Source: Enterococcus malodoratus ATCC 43197
Lineage (GTDB): Bacteria; Bacillota; Bacilli; Lactobacillales; Enterococcaceae
Assembly (NCBI RefSeq): GCF_000407185.1
Contig: NZ_KE136482.1
Location: 248,001 to 312,000, forward strand
Direction of reading: 5' to 3'
DNA: 64,000 bases
Shown piece by piece: positions 15,968 to 24,863 of the stretch. The position numbers and the translations under genes are program-made. Below the pieces are notes generated by a model. That model had not been told where the DNA came from. It ran no database searches and worked only from the letters and a program-made list of their open reading frames with translations. Positions within the stretch are counted from its first letter, which is position 1, and every line of letters starts with the position of its first letter.

Positions 15968-15981
15968 GTTTAACGTTAAAC
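15968..15981. promoter_or_regulatory. Proximal operator (LacI-type)
   Basis: A perfect 14-base palindrome, GTTTAACGTTAAAC, immediately downstream of the promoter and 28 bases before the first PTS gene. Position fits repression by the operon's own LacI-family protein. Confidence 0.75.
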
Positions 15982-16008
15982 CAAAAAACTATTAAAGGAG
16001 AGATTTTT

Positions 16009-16479
16009 ATGCCGATTGCAGTTGCTCGAATTGACCAAAGAATGATTCACGGAATTGTAGTAAATCAATGGTTCGCTCATGTGCAGCCGAAAAGGTACAT
16101 GGTGGTGGATGATTTAGTAAGTCAGGACGAAGTGCAAAAAGCCGCGATGCGTTTGTCAAAGCCTACCGGAACAGGGATGAGTATTATTGATACGAAAAAG
16201 GCCATTCATAATTTTAAAAATGGAAATTATGATAACCAAAAAGTCTTTTTGATTGTCAAGCAGCCAGAAACATTGATCAAGTTTTTAGAGGCAGGAATTG
16301 AGATTCCTCGGGTTGATTTAGGAATCATGTTTGATGCTGACGGAAAAGAGAAAATTTCTAAGTTCATTTCTCTTACTGAACAGGAGAAAAAGGATCTTGA
16401 GCGAATTCAAAACTTGGGTGTCCCGGTCTATATTAAGTATGTACCTGATGACCAAGATGAGCCTTATAGTACAAAATAA
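16009..16479 (+). CDS. PTS mannose/sorbose-family EIIB
   Basis: Cytoplasmic phosphotransfer subunit of a mannose-family PTS permease. The active-site His is His14 in ARIDQRMIHGIV, the hallmark of this IIB type; 156 residues is normal length. AAAGGAG precedes the ATG. The operon order is IIB, IIC, IID, HAD phosphatase, GH31, LacI regulator, IIA. The sugar is not determined by the PTS subunits alone. A weak cre-like sequence (TGATAACGCTTTAT, 16484-16497) follows the gene and could mediate CcpA control. Confidence 0.92.
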   Translation: MPIAVARIDQRMIHGIVVNQWFAHVQPKRYMVVDDLVSQDEVQKAAMRLSKPTGTGMSIIDTKKAIHNFKNGNYDNQKVFLIVKQPETLIKFLEAGIEIPRVDLGIMFDADGKEKISKFISLTEQEKKDLERIQNLGVPVYIKYVPDDQDEPYSTK

Positions 16480-16523
16480 GAAATGATAACGCTTTATGTG
16501 AGCGGATAAAGAGAGGGATAACG

Positions 16524-17315
16524 ATGCCAGATTTATTACAAAATATTTTAATTATCTTATTGGCGGTAATCATGACGTTGGATGTACAAGGGATCGCGGT
16601 AATGACAGGGTTTCCAGCAATTATAGGTTTATTTGCCGGGTTAATAATGGGCGATATGCAAACTGCAATGGTTATAGCTGGTACGTTTCAATTAATGAAT
16701 TTAGGTGTTGCTGGTTTGGGCGGCTCTTCTGTTCCAGATTATGGGCTGGCAACTATTATTGGAACTTTTGTAGCTGTTCGAGCAGGAGTTGGAACGGGGA
16801 CAGCGTTAGCAGTGGGGTTGCCAGTCGGCATGTTGGCTATTCAATTAGATGTTTTAGTAAAAATGGTCAATACTGCCTTTGCAATGAAAGCGAAGGAAGC
16901 CGCGAATGCCGGACACTTTAAAAAAATGAATTTATGGTTATGTGTCGGACCGATGTGTTTTGCTCTAAAACAAATTATACCGACGACAATTATGGTTTTC
17001 TTTGGAACAGATGCCGTTGAACTTATTTTAAAAGTAATTCCAAAATGGATGACAGAAGGGTTGAATATTGCTGGGGGAATGCTGCCGGTAGTTGGTGTTG
17101 CTTTGTTGCTCCACTATATGCCAGCTAAAAAGTACTTAACTTTTTTAGTTGCCGGATTCGTGTTTTCTGCCTATTTGAATCTGCCGGTTTTGGCAATTGG
17201 TTTGTTAGGCTTTAGCGCCGCATACTTTATCTTTAATGTTGAAATGAACAAAGCCGCAACAGTGACAAGCGGAACAATCAATACTCAAGTGGAGGGTGAC
17301 GATTATGATGAATAA
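16524..17315 (+). CDS. PTS mannose-family EIIC
   Basis: Membrane subunit that forms the sugar channel with IID. The 263-residue protein has several hydrophobic helices and the family motif around GTFQLMNLGVAGLGGSSVPDYG. The ATG is preceded by GAGAGGG. It overlaps the IID gene by 11 bases. Confidence 0.92.
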   Translation: MPDLLQNILIILLAVIMTLDVQGIAVMTGFPAIIGLFAGLIMGDMQTAMVIAGTFQLMNLGVAGLGGSSVPDYGLATIIGTFVAVRAGVGTGTALAVGLPVGMLAIQLDVLVKMVNTAFAMKAKEAANAGHFKKMNLWLCVGPMCFALKQIIPTTIMVFFGTDAVELILKVIPKWMTEGLNIAGGMLPVVGVALLLHYMPAKKYLTFLVAGFVFSAYLNLPVLAIGLLGFSAAYFIFNVEMNKAATVTSGTINTQVEGDDYDE

Positions 17316-18141
17316 TGCAGTAGAAGGCAAGCAACCGAATGAACCAATCTTGACCAAAAAGGATCGTCACAAGGCGGCGTTGCGCTATATGTTTATGGGG
17401 GTAAATAATTTTAATTATGAAACGCAACAGGGTCCAGCAGTGGTCTTTTCATTGAACAAAGCTTTACGAAAAATCTATTCGGATGATCAAGAATACATTG
17501 AATCGTTGAATAACCATTTTAAATACTTTAATACGACGACTGCCATGGCTAATATCATTCTCGGTGCTAGCTTGGCAATCGAGGAGCGAGACGGCGGTAA
17601 GTCAATTGAATCGGTGCAATCACTGAAAACGTCATTGATGGGACCATTTGCAGGGGTTGGCGATACGTTGATTTGGATCTTGATACCCACGATTTTGGGT
17701 TCGATTTCTGGTTATATGGCCTTAGAAGGAAACCCAGTCCGAGCAGTCATGTGGCTTGTTTTCAATCTTATCTTTGCCTTTGTGAAGCTAAAGCTTTGGG
17801 ATTTAGGCTACTCATCGGGAGTCAAGCTTGTGACCACTTTAGGTGAAAAATTGACTATTTTTACTGAAGCTGCCTCTGTTATGGGATTAACCGTAGTAGG
17901 AGCGTTAATTTCTACCGCAGTAAAAGTCCAAACTGGTCTGACTTTTAAAACAGGTGCTGTAAAATTGCCGCTTCAGTCAGATGTTTTGGATAAAATCATG
18001 CCCGCGTTATTACCAGTATTGCTGACGATCGTTGTCTATAAATTAATTGGCAGTAAAAGATGGACGACTACCAGAATTATTGTTTTGCTAATTGTCATTT
18101 CAATGGTTGGTGCATTTTTCGGAATATTAAAACCGATGTAA
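17305..18141 (+). CDS. PTS mannose-family EIID
   Basis: Second membrane subunit of the permease, about 278 residues, with the typical long polar N-terminal part (FMGVNNFNYETQQGPAVVFSL) and MGPFAGVGDTLIW motif before the C-terminal helices. A GTG nine bases earlier would extend the frame but lies inside the ribosome binding site GGAGGG (17291-17296), so the ATG at 17305 is preferred. Confidence 0.92.
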   Translation: MMNNAVEGKQPNEPILTKKDRHKAALRYMFMGVNNFNYETQQGPAVVFSLNKALRKIYSDDQEYIESLNNHFKYFNTTTAMANIILGASLAIEERDGGKSIESVQSLKTSLMGPFAGVGDTLIWILIPTILGSISGYMALEGNPVRAVMWLVFNLIFAFVKLKLWDLGYSSGVKLVTTLGEKLTIFTEAASVMGLTVVGALISTAVKVQTGLTFKTGAVKLPLQSDVLDKIMPALLPVLLTIVVYKLIGSKRWTTTRIIVLLIVISMVGAFFGILKPM

Positions 18142-18167
18142 AAAAATCAACGAAAGGACTGAATAAA

Positions 18168-18983
18168 ATGAGTGAAATCCAATTAATTGTGATTGATCTA
18201 GATGGTACCTTATTAAATGCACAAAAAGAAATAACTGCAAGGAACATAGAAGCCATTCGACAGTCCTCTGCTAAAGGGATAAAAATCGCGATTGCTTCTG
18301 GGAGACTTTATCCTGACATTGTTCGACTATTCAATCGGGAACTGCAGGTTTCAGGGTACAAAATTTGTTTGAATGGTTCGTACATTTTAAATGAAGAAAA
18401 TCAAGTGATCTCAAAAACTAGGATCGAGCGATCATTGCTGAATAAAATTTTCGAGATCGCCTACAACAACGAAGTCAGCCTCTTTTGTAACGGTCTGATA
18501 TACAGTGTCAATTTTGCCGGTATAGATTCGGATGAAAGTGTACTTAATGGTCGTACTCTATGGGTGAAAGACAGCGACGAATTTAATCAAAAATTAGATG
18601 AGATGGCTTTAAATATATATAAGTTTGGCCTTCACTCGACAAATTTGGATCGACTAAAAGAAGCTGTAGAAGACCTCCGAGCTTTAGGAATTTCAATGGT
18701 ACGAACAGAGACTTATTTTTTTGAAGGTGCCAATCAAGGCATCAATAAGTTCGAGGGAATTAAACAGGTTGCTCAATCATTAGGAATTTCTACTAAAAAT
18801 ATCCTGGCGATCGGTGATCAAGAAAATGATTTCGAAATGATTAGAAATGTAGGATTTGGTGTTGCTATGGGAAATGCTATTCCCGCCATCAAGTCTGTTG
18901 CGAAATATATAACAAATACAAATGAGAGAGACGGAGTAGCGCAAATCATTCATGATTTGATACTCAAGGAGGATGACGCATGA
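18168..18983 (+). CDS. Cof-type HAD-superfamily phosphatase
   Basis: A 271-residue HAD hydrolase with all four motifs: DLDGTLL (nucleophile Asp), SGR after IAIAS, a Lys in the INKFEG region, and IGDQENDFEM (metal-binding Asp pair). This C2-capped Cof group dephosphorylates sugar phosphates and similar small molecules. Sitting between the PTS and the glycosidase, it may dephosphorylate the imported sugar phosphate; that is inferred. The frame is open 36 codons upstream, but AAAGGACT lies before the ATG used. It overlaps the GH31 gene by 4 bases. Confidence 0.9.
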   Translation: MSEIQLIVIDLDGTLLNAQKEITARNIEAIRQSSAKGIKIAIASGRLYPDIVRLFNRELQVSGYKICLNGSYILNEENQVISKTRIERSLLNKIFEIAYNNEVSLFCNGLIYSVNFAGIDSDESVLNGRTLWVKDSDEFNQKLDEMALNIYKFGLHSTNLDRLKEAVEDLRALGISMVRTETYFFEGANQGINKFEGIKQVAQSLGISTKNILAIGDQENDFEMIRNVGFGVAMGNAIPAIKSVAKYITNTNERDGVAQIIHDLILKEDDA

Positions 18984-21082
18984 ACATTGTCCAAGGAGCG
19001 TATTATCGCTTTACAGTGATTACAAATAAATTATGTCGCGTAGAATATTCAAAAACGGGGAAATTTGAAGATCGGCCGACGCAGTTTGTTCAGGAACGGG
19101 ATTTTGGAGAAGTTGATTACACCGTTAAGGAAAATAATGGGGGACATCTCGTTGAAATTATAACGGATTCATTTCACCTGTATTATGATGGGGGAGATTT
19201 CTCGGCATCCAGCTTATACATCGATGCAAAGTATAATTATGGCACCTATTTTTCAAGGTGGCATTTTGGCGAAAGTGATAAAAAAAATCTGCTTGGAACG
19301 GTTGAAACACTAGATGGCATTGATGGGGAGGTTCCGTTAGAGCCGGGGATTCAAAGTAAAGATGGTTTTAGTTACATTGATGATACGGGGTCATTTGTTC
19401 TATTGGAGGATGAATTTATTCCAAGGAATCCACAAGAAGTCGACGGATACTACTTTGCTTATGGACATGATTATCGCAAAGCATTGAAGGATTTTTATCG
19501 TTTATCTGGGAAAACGCCTATGATTCCGCGCTATGCGTTAGGAAACTGGTGGAGTCGTTACTATAAATACACCCAGGAAAGCTACTTGCAATTAATGGAT
19601 CGGTTTGAAGCGGAGCAGATCCCAATCAGTGTTTCGGTAATTGATATGGATTGGCATAAAACGGATATTCCTGAACGTTTTGGTTCTGCTTGGACAGGGT
19701 ATTCTTGGAATAGAGAGCTGTTTCCAGATCCTGTGAAATTATTTGAGGAGCTCCATTCTAGGGGAAAGCATGTCACGTTGAATGTACACCCAGCAGCTGG
19801 AATCAGAGCATTTGAAGATAGTTATCCTGCGGTTGCCGAACGGCTGCAGCTTGATCAAACCGCTGAAGAGCCGGCAATCTTTGATTTCAGTAATCCTGTA
19901 TTTAGAGAGAGTTACTTTGAAGATGTTCATCATCCAATTGAAGAACAGGGTGCAGATTTTTGGTGGGTAGATTGGCAGCAAGGAGATAGTCGTGACAAGT
20001 CGAAGGTAGAGCCATTATGGGCGTTAAATCACTATCATTTTCTGGATAACAGCAAACGAAATCATGGCGACGGATTATTACTTTCTCGTTATGCAGGACC
20101 GGGTTCACATCGCTATCCATTAGGTTTTTCGGGAGATACTCAAATAACTTGGGCATCGTTAGCTTTTCAGCCATATTTTACTGCGACAGCAACGAATATT
20201 GGGTATACTTGGTGGAGTCATGATATTGGCGGTCACTACAAAGGTTCCTACGATGCACAATTGTCGTTACGATGGTTACAGTTCGGAGTTTTTAGTCCAA
20301 TCAATCGTTTGCATAGTTACGATAATCCTTTTGTTGGAAAAGAACCATGGAGTTTTCCTATCCAGATCGAACGAGCCATGAGCAATTTCTTGCGCCTTCG
20401 TGGAAAACTGATTCCTTACTTGGATACAGCAAATTATCATACGAGTTTCTCTGGTCAAGCACTGATCGAACCAATGTATTATCAATATCCTGATGAACGA
20501 GAAGCTTATGAGTTTTCTAATCAATATCTTTTCGGCAGCGAGATGTTTGTTGCACCGATTACAACGCCGACAATAGAAGATATTGGCATGAGTACGGAAA
20601 ATGTCTGGCTGCCTGAAGGAGTTTGGTATGATTTCTTTAGCGGTCTAAGGTATCAAGGCGGAACGAAAATCAAAGTGTGCCGAGATATCGATTCGATCCC
20701 CGTATTTGTCAAAGCCGGAGGGATCGTTCCATTAAATGAGAACTATATGGAAGACCCAAGCAAGCTGCCAGAAACAATTAGTGTTCAGGTTTTTCCTGGA
20801 AAAGACAACTGTTACTCTATGTTTGAACATGTAGGAGAACATATTGCAGAAACAATTTTTGAATATAATGAAAAAAGTAGACAGTTAACCTATACTGTAA
20901 ATGATCCAGAAAACATTCTTCCAGAGAACAGAGAAATAAAAACGATCATTCATAATGTTGAAGAAAACCAAAATGAGTTGGTTAAGGCGGAGATTATGAG
21001 ACGGTTGCAATTTACTAAAATGAGTTTCACAGCGAAAAAAGAGGTTTTCCGTTTTCTTCCGACAGCTTTCGCCAATCCGTAA
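18980..21082 (+). CDS. GH31 family glycosidase (alpha-glucosidase/alpha-xylosidase type)
   Basis: A 700-residue cytoplasmic glycoside hydrolase with no signal peptide. An N-terminal beta-sandwich is followed by the GH31 barrel: the nucleophile is Asp331 in FWWVDWQQG and the acid/base is Asp386 in GFSGDTQITW; the substrate-site WWSHDIGGH follows. Family members cleave alpha-glucosides, alpha-xylosides or alpha-galactosides; the WQQG variant does not settle which. The gene is translationally coupled to the HAD gene (ATGA overlap), so PTS import, dephosphorylation and hydrolysis probably form one pathway. Confidence 0.9.
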   Translation: MNIVQGAYYRFTVITNKLCRVEYSKTGKFEDRPTQFVQERDFGEVDYTVKENNGGHLVEIITDSFHLYYDGGDFSASSLYIDAKYNYGTYFSRWHFGESDKKNLLGTVETLDGIDGEVPLEPGIQSKDGFSYIDDTGSFVLLEDEFIPRNPQEVDGYYFAYGHDYRKALKDFYRLSGKTPMIPRYALGNWWSRYYKYTQESYLQLMDRFEAEQIPISVSVIDMDWHKTDIPERFGSAWTGYSWNRELFPDPVKLFEELHSRGKHVTLNVHPAAGIRAFEDSYPAVAERLQLDQTAEEPAIFDFSNPVFRESYFEDVHHPIEEQGADFWWVDWQQGDSRDKSKVEPLWALNHYHFLDNSKRNHGDGLLLSRYAGPGSHRYPLGFSGDTQITWASLAFQPYFTATATNIGYTWWSHDIGGHYKGSYDAQLSLRWLQFGVFSPINRLHSYDNPFVGKEPWSFPIQIERAMSNFLRLRGKLIPYLDTANYHTSFSGQALIEPMYYQYPDEREAYEFSNQYLFGSEMFVAPITTPTIEDIGMSTENVWLPEGVWYDFFSGLRYQGGTKIKVCRDIDSIPVFVKAGGIVPLNENYMEDPSKLPETISVQVFPGKDNCYSMFEHVGEHIAETIFEYNEKSRQLTYTVNDPENILPENREIKTIIHNVEENQNELVKAEIMRRLQFTKMSFTAKKEVFRFLPTAFANP

Positions 21083-21188
21083 AAATTCTCAAGTTATATT
21101 GAAACAATCGAGCATTCTGCAATTCGAACAATGCTGGCGGAGATGAGCTATCTAATCGAATAATGGAAAGTTTAGAAAGGTTGATGAA

Positions 21189-22211
21189 ATGAAAGTAACG
21201 ATCAAAAAAATAGCTGAAGAAGCCGGCGTATCAGTTACGACCGTTTCAAATGTAATAAACAATCGCTCGCATCGAGTCAGCAAGGAGAAACTTGCGCTGA
21301 TTAACTCGATCATAAAAAAATACAATTACACGCCGAATCAAAATGCTCGGTCGCTCGTTAAAGCTCCAAGCAAGCTAATTGGACTGATCTATTATTCCAA
21401 ACGTCATAGTCGGAATATTGTGAACCCCTTTGTATCTGAAATTCTTTCAGGTGTTGAATATGAGGCGAAAGAACAAGATTATTTCGTGCTCTTTCACAAT
21501 GTTCAAAAAGCTGAGGATTTAATCAAAATTCAAACAAACTGGAAATTCGCAGGGTTTGTCATCGTCGGTGTGCCTTCTGGAATGTTTAAGGAAATCGATC
21601 AATTATTAGAGGTTCCTGTGGTGTACATTGATACTGTATTGGACGCACCAGACTTGCGAACCGCTTTATCAAATCCGAATACGATGTTTGTCAACACAGA
21701 GGATTCTGAACTAGAGGCTATTGCAACGAGGCATTTGATTGAGAAAGGACACAAAAAAATCGGGTTTGTTTCTCGAGGATTTGATGAACAGGAACCGAGT
21801 GTCAATGAGCAGCGGTATGCTGGATACAAAAAGGCGATGCTGGAAAATGGTTTGACAGAGCTGTCAAAAATTGAGCGTTCACAAAAGGTTCATTTTGAAG
21901 ACTTTTTATCAGAGTTAAACGAGTTGACTGCGGTCGTCGTCACGGAAGATTTTCTTGCGATTGAGTTGATTAAATTTTTGAAAGATCATCAGTTGATGTT
22001 ATCTGTAGTAGGAATCGATGATATTGAGTTCGCCTCGTTGGTAGAACCACCTTTAACAACGATTCGAATTGACCATGCGGAAAAAGGGTCGATTGCGATC
22101 AATAAATTGATTGCTAATATTTCTGAAACGTTCGCGGGGCAATTCACAAGTGTGAACGGAGAATTAATTGTTCGAGAATCGGTTAAGGACATCTCCGAAT
22201 CAATCGATTAA
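21189..22211 (+). CDS. LacI-family transcriptional regulator
   Basis: A 340-residue repressor with an N-terminal HTH (KIAEEAGVSVTTVSNVINNRSHRVS) and hinge, and a periplasmic-binding-protein-like effector domain. It is encoded within the PTS/GH31 operon and is the natural candidate for the two GTTTAACGTTAAAC-type operators at 15777 and 15968. The effector is presumably the imported sugar or its phosphate. Confidence 0.92.
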   Translation: MKVTIKKIAEEAGVSVTTVSNVINNRSHRVSKEKLALINSIIKKYNYTPNQNARSLVKAPSKLIGLIYYSKRHSRNIVNPFVSEILSGVEYEAKEQDYFVLFHNVQKAEDLIKIQTNWKFAGFVIVGVPSGMFKEIDQLLEVPVVYIDTVLDAPDLRTALSNPNTMFVNTEDSELEAIATRHLIEKGHKKIGFVSRGFDEQEPSVNEQRYAGYKKAMLENGLTELSKIERSQKVHFEDFLSELNELTAVVVTEDFLAIELIKFLKDHQLMLSVVGIDDIEFASLVEPPLTTIRIDHAEKGSIAINKLIANISETFAGQFTSVNGELIVRESVKDISESID

Positions 22212-22234
22212 AGCTGCGAGAAATAGGAGGAAAT

Positions 22235-22654
22235 ATGAGAAAAATTATTTTAGCAAGTCATTTGAATTTTGCCAAAGGCTTAGAAGAAACGGTAAAGTTT
22301 ATTATGCCGAATACAACTGAGATCATCACGATTACGGCATATACAGAAAACATTCCAGTAGAAGAAGAAATTGCGGAGCATCTAGCAGATTTAACGACTG
22401 ATGATGAGGCAATAATTTTCACGGATCTACTTGGAGGGTCAGTTAACCAAGCCTTTGTCCCATATTTATCCAAACCACATATCCATGTAATTACAGGAAT
22501 GAATTTGCCGGTCATTATGACTGTTTTACTGGGATTGACCGATGATTATGCGGATCAAGCATACTTTGAAAAGGCCGTTACAGAAGGTCGCGAGCAAATA
22601 CTGTATGTAAATTCTTACCTATCAGAGCAGATGCTCGATGAAGAAGACGAGTAA
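22235..22654 (+). CDS. PTS mannose-family EIIA
   Basis: The 139-residue IIA subunit accepts the phosphate from HPr on His9 (ILASHLNFAKG) and passes it to IIB. The EAIIFTDLLGGSVNQAF motif is characteristic of EIIA-Man. AGGAGG precedes the ATG. It is the last gene of the operon, separated from the other PTS subunits by the phosphatase, glycosidase and regulator genes. Confidence 0.92.
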   Translation: MRKIILASHLNFAKGLEETVKFIMPNTTEIITITAYTENIPVEEEIAEHLADLTTDDEAIIFTDLLGGSVNQAFVPYLSKPHIHVITGMNLPVIMTVLLGLTDDYADQAYFEKAVTEGREQILYVNSYLSEQMLDEEDE

Positions 22655-22657
22655 ACT

Positions 22658-22708
22658 ATAAAAAGCTCTAGAAATGATGTGAAAACAGTCATTTCTAGAG
22701 CTTTTTTC
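22658..22708 (+). terminator. Terminator of the PTS/GH31 operon
   Basis: A long stem (AAAAAGCTCTAGAAATGA paired with TCATTTCTAGAGCTTTTT) with a T-run. Confidence 0.92.
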
Positions 22709-22815
22709 TGTGTAAATTTCTCCATCTATTATGGCTTCCGCTCACTCAAACTATAGCTGAAGAAGTGAGTGGAAGTAACCTACGCAAATGTATTTAATTT
22801 AGAGAAAGGCAGAAT

Positions 22816-23433
22816 TTAGTTGGATGATTCTGGATCACGGGAATGAATATCCGGGTCGTCCTTGTTTCGATTCTTCTTTCTTCGAATCCATTGGAGAAAG
22901 CTTTTTCGTGTACGTGATTGTTTAACAGAATCAGGTTGTGTGACATCTTCTATAGGCTCGCTGACAGAATTGTCTTCTATTTTCGGAATGGCCGGTTCTC
23001 CGATTTGTGGTGTATTTATTAATAACGAAGGGTGTCTACTCGGTATTTCTGTGGGGCCTTCAAGCTTCTTTGCGATCGCATTTCTTGAAGGTTCGAATAA
23101 ATAGTCGTAATTGTTTCCAGTTTTGACACGTGGCAACTCCGTTGGTTGTGCTGTTTTTACAGATGCTTTGCGCTGTTCGAGAGATTCATTTTTCTCGATT
23201 TTCGGATCGTTTTTCACATCAAAAATCTCAGTCTCTTTGGTTGTCACGATCTTCGCCGTCACTACGGAATCAAATAGTTTTACGCCGTTTTGTTCAAAAA
23301 TATCTAAGCTGGTCAATAATTCGCAAGCCTCTTTGATCACTTGTGGCGGCAGATCGGCATTCACATCTTTATATGTCCAATCGTGTTCTTTGCCCAGACC
23401 GTTGGTAAATGTTGTCACTAAATCCTTTTTCAT
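22816..23433 (-). CDS. DUF2922 protein with long basic C-terminal extension
   Basis: A 205-residue protein. Residues 1-75 match the DUF2922 pattern (LVTTFTNGLGKEHDWTYKDV, a helix ending in LDIFEQNG, then LFDSVVTAKIV), a domain that usually makes up a whole protein of ~70 residues. The remaining 130 residues are a Pro/Glu/Asp-rich linker and a strongly basic segment (RKSFLQWIRRKKNRNK), which is unusual. GGAAGC lies upstream of the ATG. Last gene of a minus-strand cluster with another DUF2922, a DUF1659 and an unknown protein. Function unknown. Confidence 0.7.
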   Translation of the reverse strand: MKKDLVTTFTNGLGKEHDWTYKDVNADLPPQVIKEACELLTSLDIFEQNGVKLFDSVVTAKIVTTKETEIFDVKNDPKIEKNESLEQRKASVKTAQPTELPRVKTGNNYDYLFEPSRNAIAKKLEGPTEIPSRHPSLLINTPQIGEPAIPKIEDNSVSEPIEDVTQPDSVKQSRTRKSFLQWIRRKKNRNKDDPDIHSRDPESSN

Positions 23434-23480
23434 TTTTTTGCTTCCTTTCTTAAATTTTTATTTGCGCAGGTAAGTTAATC

Positions 23481-23864
23481 TCAAGGTTCATTTGTTTCGT
23501 CGGGGCGGGCAAAGGGTATCAATGAGCGGAAGAATGACATAGCCTTCTGACCAAAATTACGGACAGGAAACACTTTCGAATTCAACGCTCGCCATTCAGG
23601 TGCCATAAAGTAATCTTTGAAGTAATAGAAAAATCGCTTCATCGTGCGAGTCGCTTTTGTATGCATGAAAATTTCTCGGACAAGATCCTTTAGAATGTGG
23701 GCAAACTCCTCTGCACCGAGTTGATACCGTACTCGCAAGGTTAAGATATATTTGATTGTTAAGCTGCTGTTTTGTGTCTTGTAATAGTTTTCAGTAATTC
23801 TTTTTTCTAAGGTTTTTGATTTTAAGTTGAAAAGTTGTCGGTGAGACAAAGTTTGTTCATTCAT
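23481..23864 (-). CDS. Unknown 127-residue basic protein
   Basis: Predominantly helical and basic (TLEKRITENYYKTQ, LRVRYQLGAEEFAHILKDL, RTMKRFFYYFKDYF), without membrane segments or signal peptide. No family recognised. GAGAGG lies about eleven bases before the ATG. It sits between two DUF2922 genes, so it is probably part of the same functional unit. Confidence 0.6.
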   Translation of the reverse strand: MNEQTLSHRQLFNLKSKTLEKRITENYYKTQNSSLTIKYILTLRVRYQLGAEEFAHILKDLVREIFMHTKATRTMKRFFYYFKDYFMAPEWRALNSKVFPVRNFGQKAMSFFRSLIPFARPDETNEP

Positions 23865-23891
23865 GGGATTCTTATCCTCTCTTTCTTAGTT

Positions 23892-23920
23892 GGAGGAGGG
23901 CGGATGCGCCGCCGCTCCTC
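23892..23920. repeat. GC-rich hairpin inside the DUF2922 cluster
   Basis: A GGAGGAGGGCGG/CCGCCGCTCCTC inverted repeat with a short loop between two minus-strand genes. There is no T-run, so it may be an mRNA-processing or stabilising element that changes the ratio of upstream to downstream products. Confidence 0.4.
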
Positions 23921-23931
23921 ATTCACCTAGT

Positions 23932-24144
23932 TTAAAAAATAATTGTTTCTACCGTTTCTACATATTTCGCGCTAACGACTTCGTTAAAAAGTTTTTCGTC
24001 GTCCTTTTCAAATAGGTGAAGCAGGGTGAAGCGTTCTAAAATGCCTCGGATTTCTTCGGTTGATTTTCCTTCGCCAGGATCGGCATAGCTCCATGTTTGT
24101 GAGCGGCCAGCGCTGGTTTTAAAGATTGATACGATTTTTTTCAT
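23932..24144 (-). CDS. DUF2922 protein
   Basis: A 70-residue protein of DUF2922 type: starts KKIVSIFKTSAGRSQTWSYADP, then a helix (STEEIRGILERFTLLHLFEKD) and a closing VVSAKYVETVETII strand. It is paired with a DUF1659 protein directly upstream, an association common in Firmicutes; the function of either is not established. GGAAAGGAAAAC precedes the ATG. Confidence 0.8.
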   Translation of the reverse strand: MKKIVSIFKTSAGRSQTWSYADPGEGKSTEEIRGILERFTLLHLFEKDDEKLFNEVVSAKYVETVETIIF

Positions 24145-24166
24145 TTTTTGTTTTCCTTTCCATTAA

Positions 24167-24373
24167 TTATTTAGTCACTCGCGATTGGCTAGTGATGATC
24201 ACGCCATCAAGTAATGTGCCGTCTTTGTCTAAGTCCTTCATGATTTCGCCTAATTGGATGATTTCATTTTCATCTGGATCATCGACCACATTTGCGAAAG
24301 TGACCTTCTTTAATTTCTGTACCCCTAGTTGAGATAAGTGAACTTGTAATTTAGTGCCTAACTTTTGAATCAT
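24167..24373 (-). CDS. DUF1659 protein
   Basis: A 68-residue protein starting MIQKLGTKLQVHLSQLG, with the DUF1659 layout: an N-terminal strand, a segment rich in Asn/Asp (FANVVDDPDENEIIQLGEIM) and a terminal strand (GVIITSQSRV). The frame continues 20 codons upstream, but GGAGG lies seven bases before this ATG, which is preferred. First gene of the minus-strand cluster. Confidence 0.75.
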   Translation of the reverse strand: MIQKLGTKLQVHLSQLGVQKLKKVTFANVVDDPDENEIIQLGEIMKDLDKDGTLLDGVIITSQSRVTK

Positions 24374-24863
24374 TTTAACGCCTCCATGTTTTGTATTTTT
24401 TGTTCCGGCCGGTGACTCAACGATAAAGCACAAAACAAAACTAGGTCAAAGTCGCGAAAATTGCATTTCGGGAACAAAATTGCAGGCTTTTTGTGCATTT
24501 ATTTTTCAAAAACCTTGATTTCATCGGGTTTGTAAAAAAGAGAGAGGAGAAATGGCTGTATTTTTCACGGCGAAATGCAAGTTTGCCTAATTTGACATAG
24601 AGTACCTCTATGTGCATAGTAGATAAATATTGATATAGCAGTGTTCTTATTGAAAAGAGCGCACGATTTCCGAGAAAACAGCAGCAGAATTTTTCTGTAA
24701 CTGATACCCAATTTAATCTTTTCTTAAGGGTTTTGAGAATACCGATAGGAGAAAAGATGGACAAAAAAACTGATCACAAGGCATTTCATCTAGTATAATG
24801 ATTCAATACTCCTGACTAATGATTCTGCAGGAACGAGAATACGACGAACAGAGAGGAGAACAA
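24374..24863. other. Divergent intergenic region between the DUF1659 cluster and pepD
   Basis: About 490 bases. A 107-codon minus-strand frame (24441-24764) starts at TTG without a ribosome binding site and has Cys/Phe-rich composition, so it is not called. A TATAAT box lies about 70 bases ahead of the dipeptidase start (24794 region), with a weak -35 (CTGATC). Confidence 0.5.

Noticed and set aside
16484-16497. A cre-like site between EIIB and EIIC
   Set aside because: Matches only about 11 of 14 consensus positions and lies inside the operon rather than at the promoter, so it is mentioned but not called.
24441-24764. A 107-codon minus-strand frame upstream of the DUF1659 gene
   Set aside because: Starts at TTG with no ribosome binding site, has an odd Cys/Phe/Arg-rich composition, and lies in a divergent promoter region.
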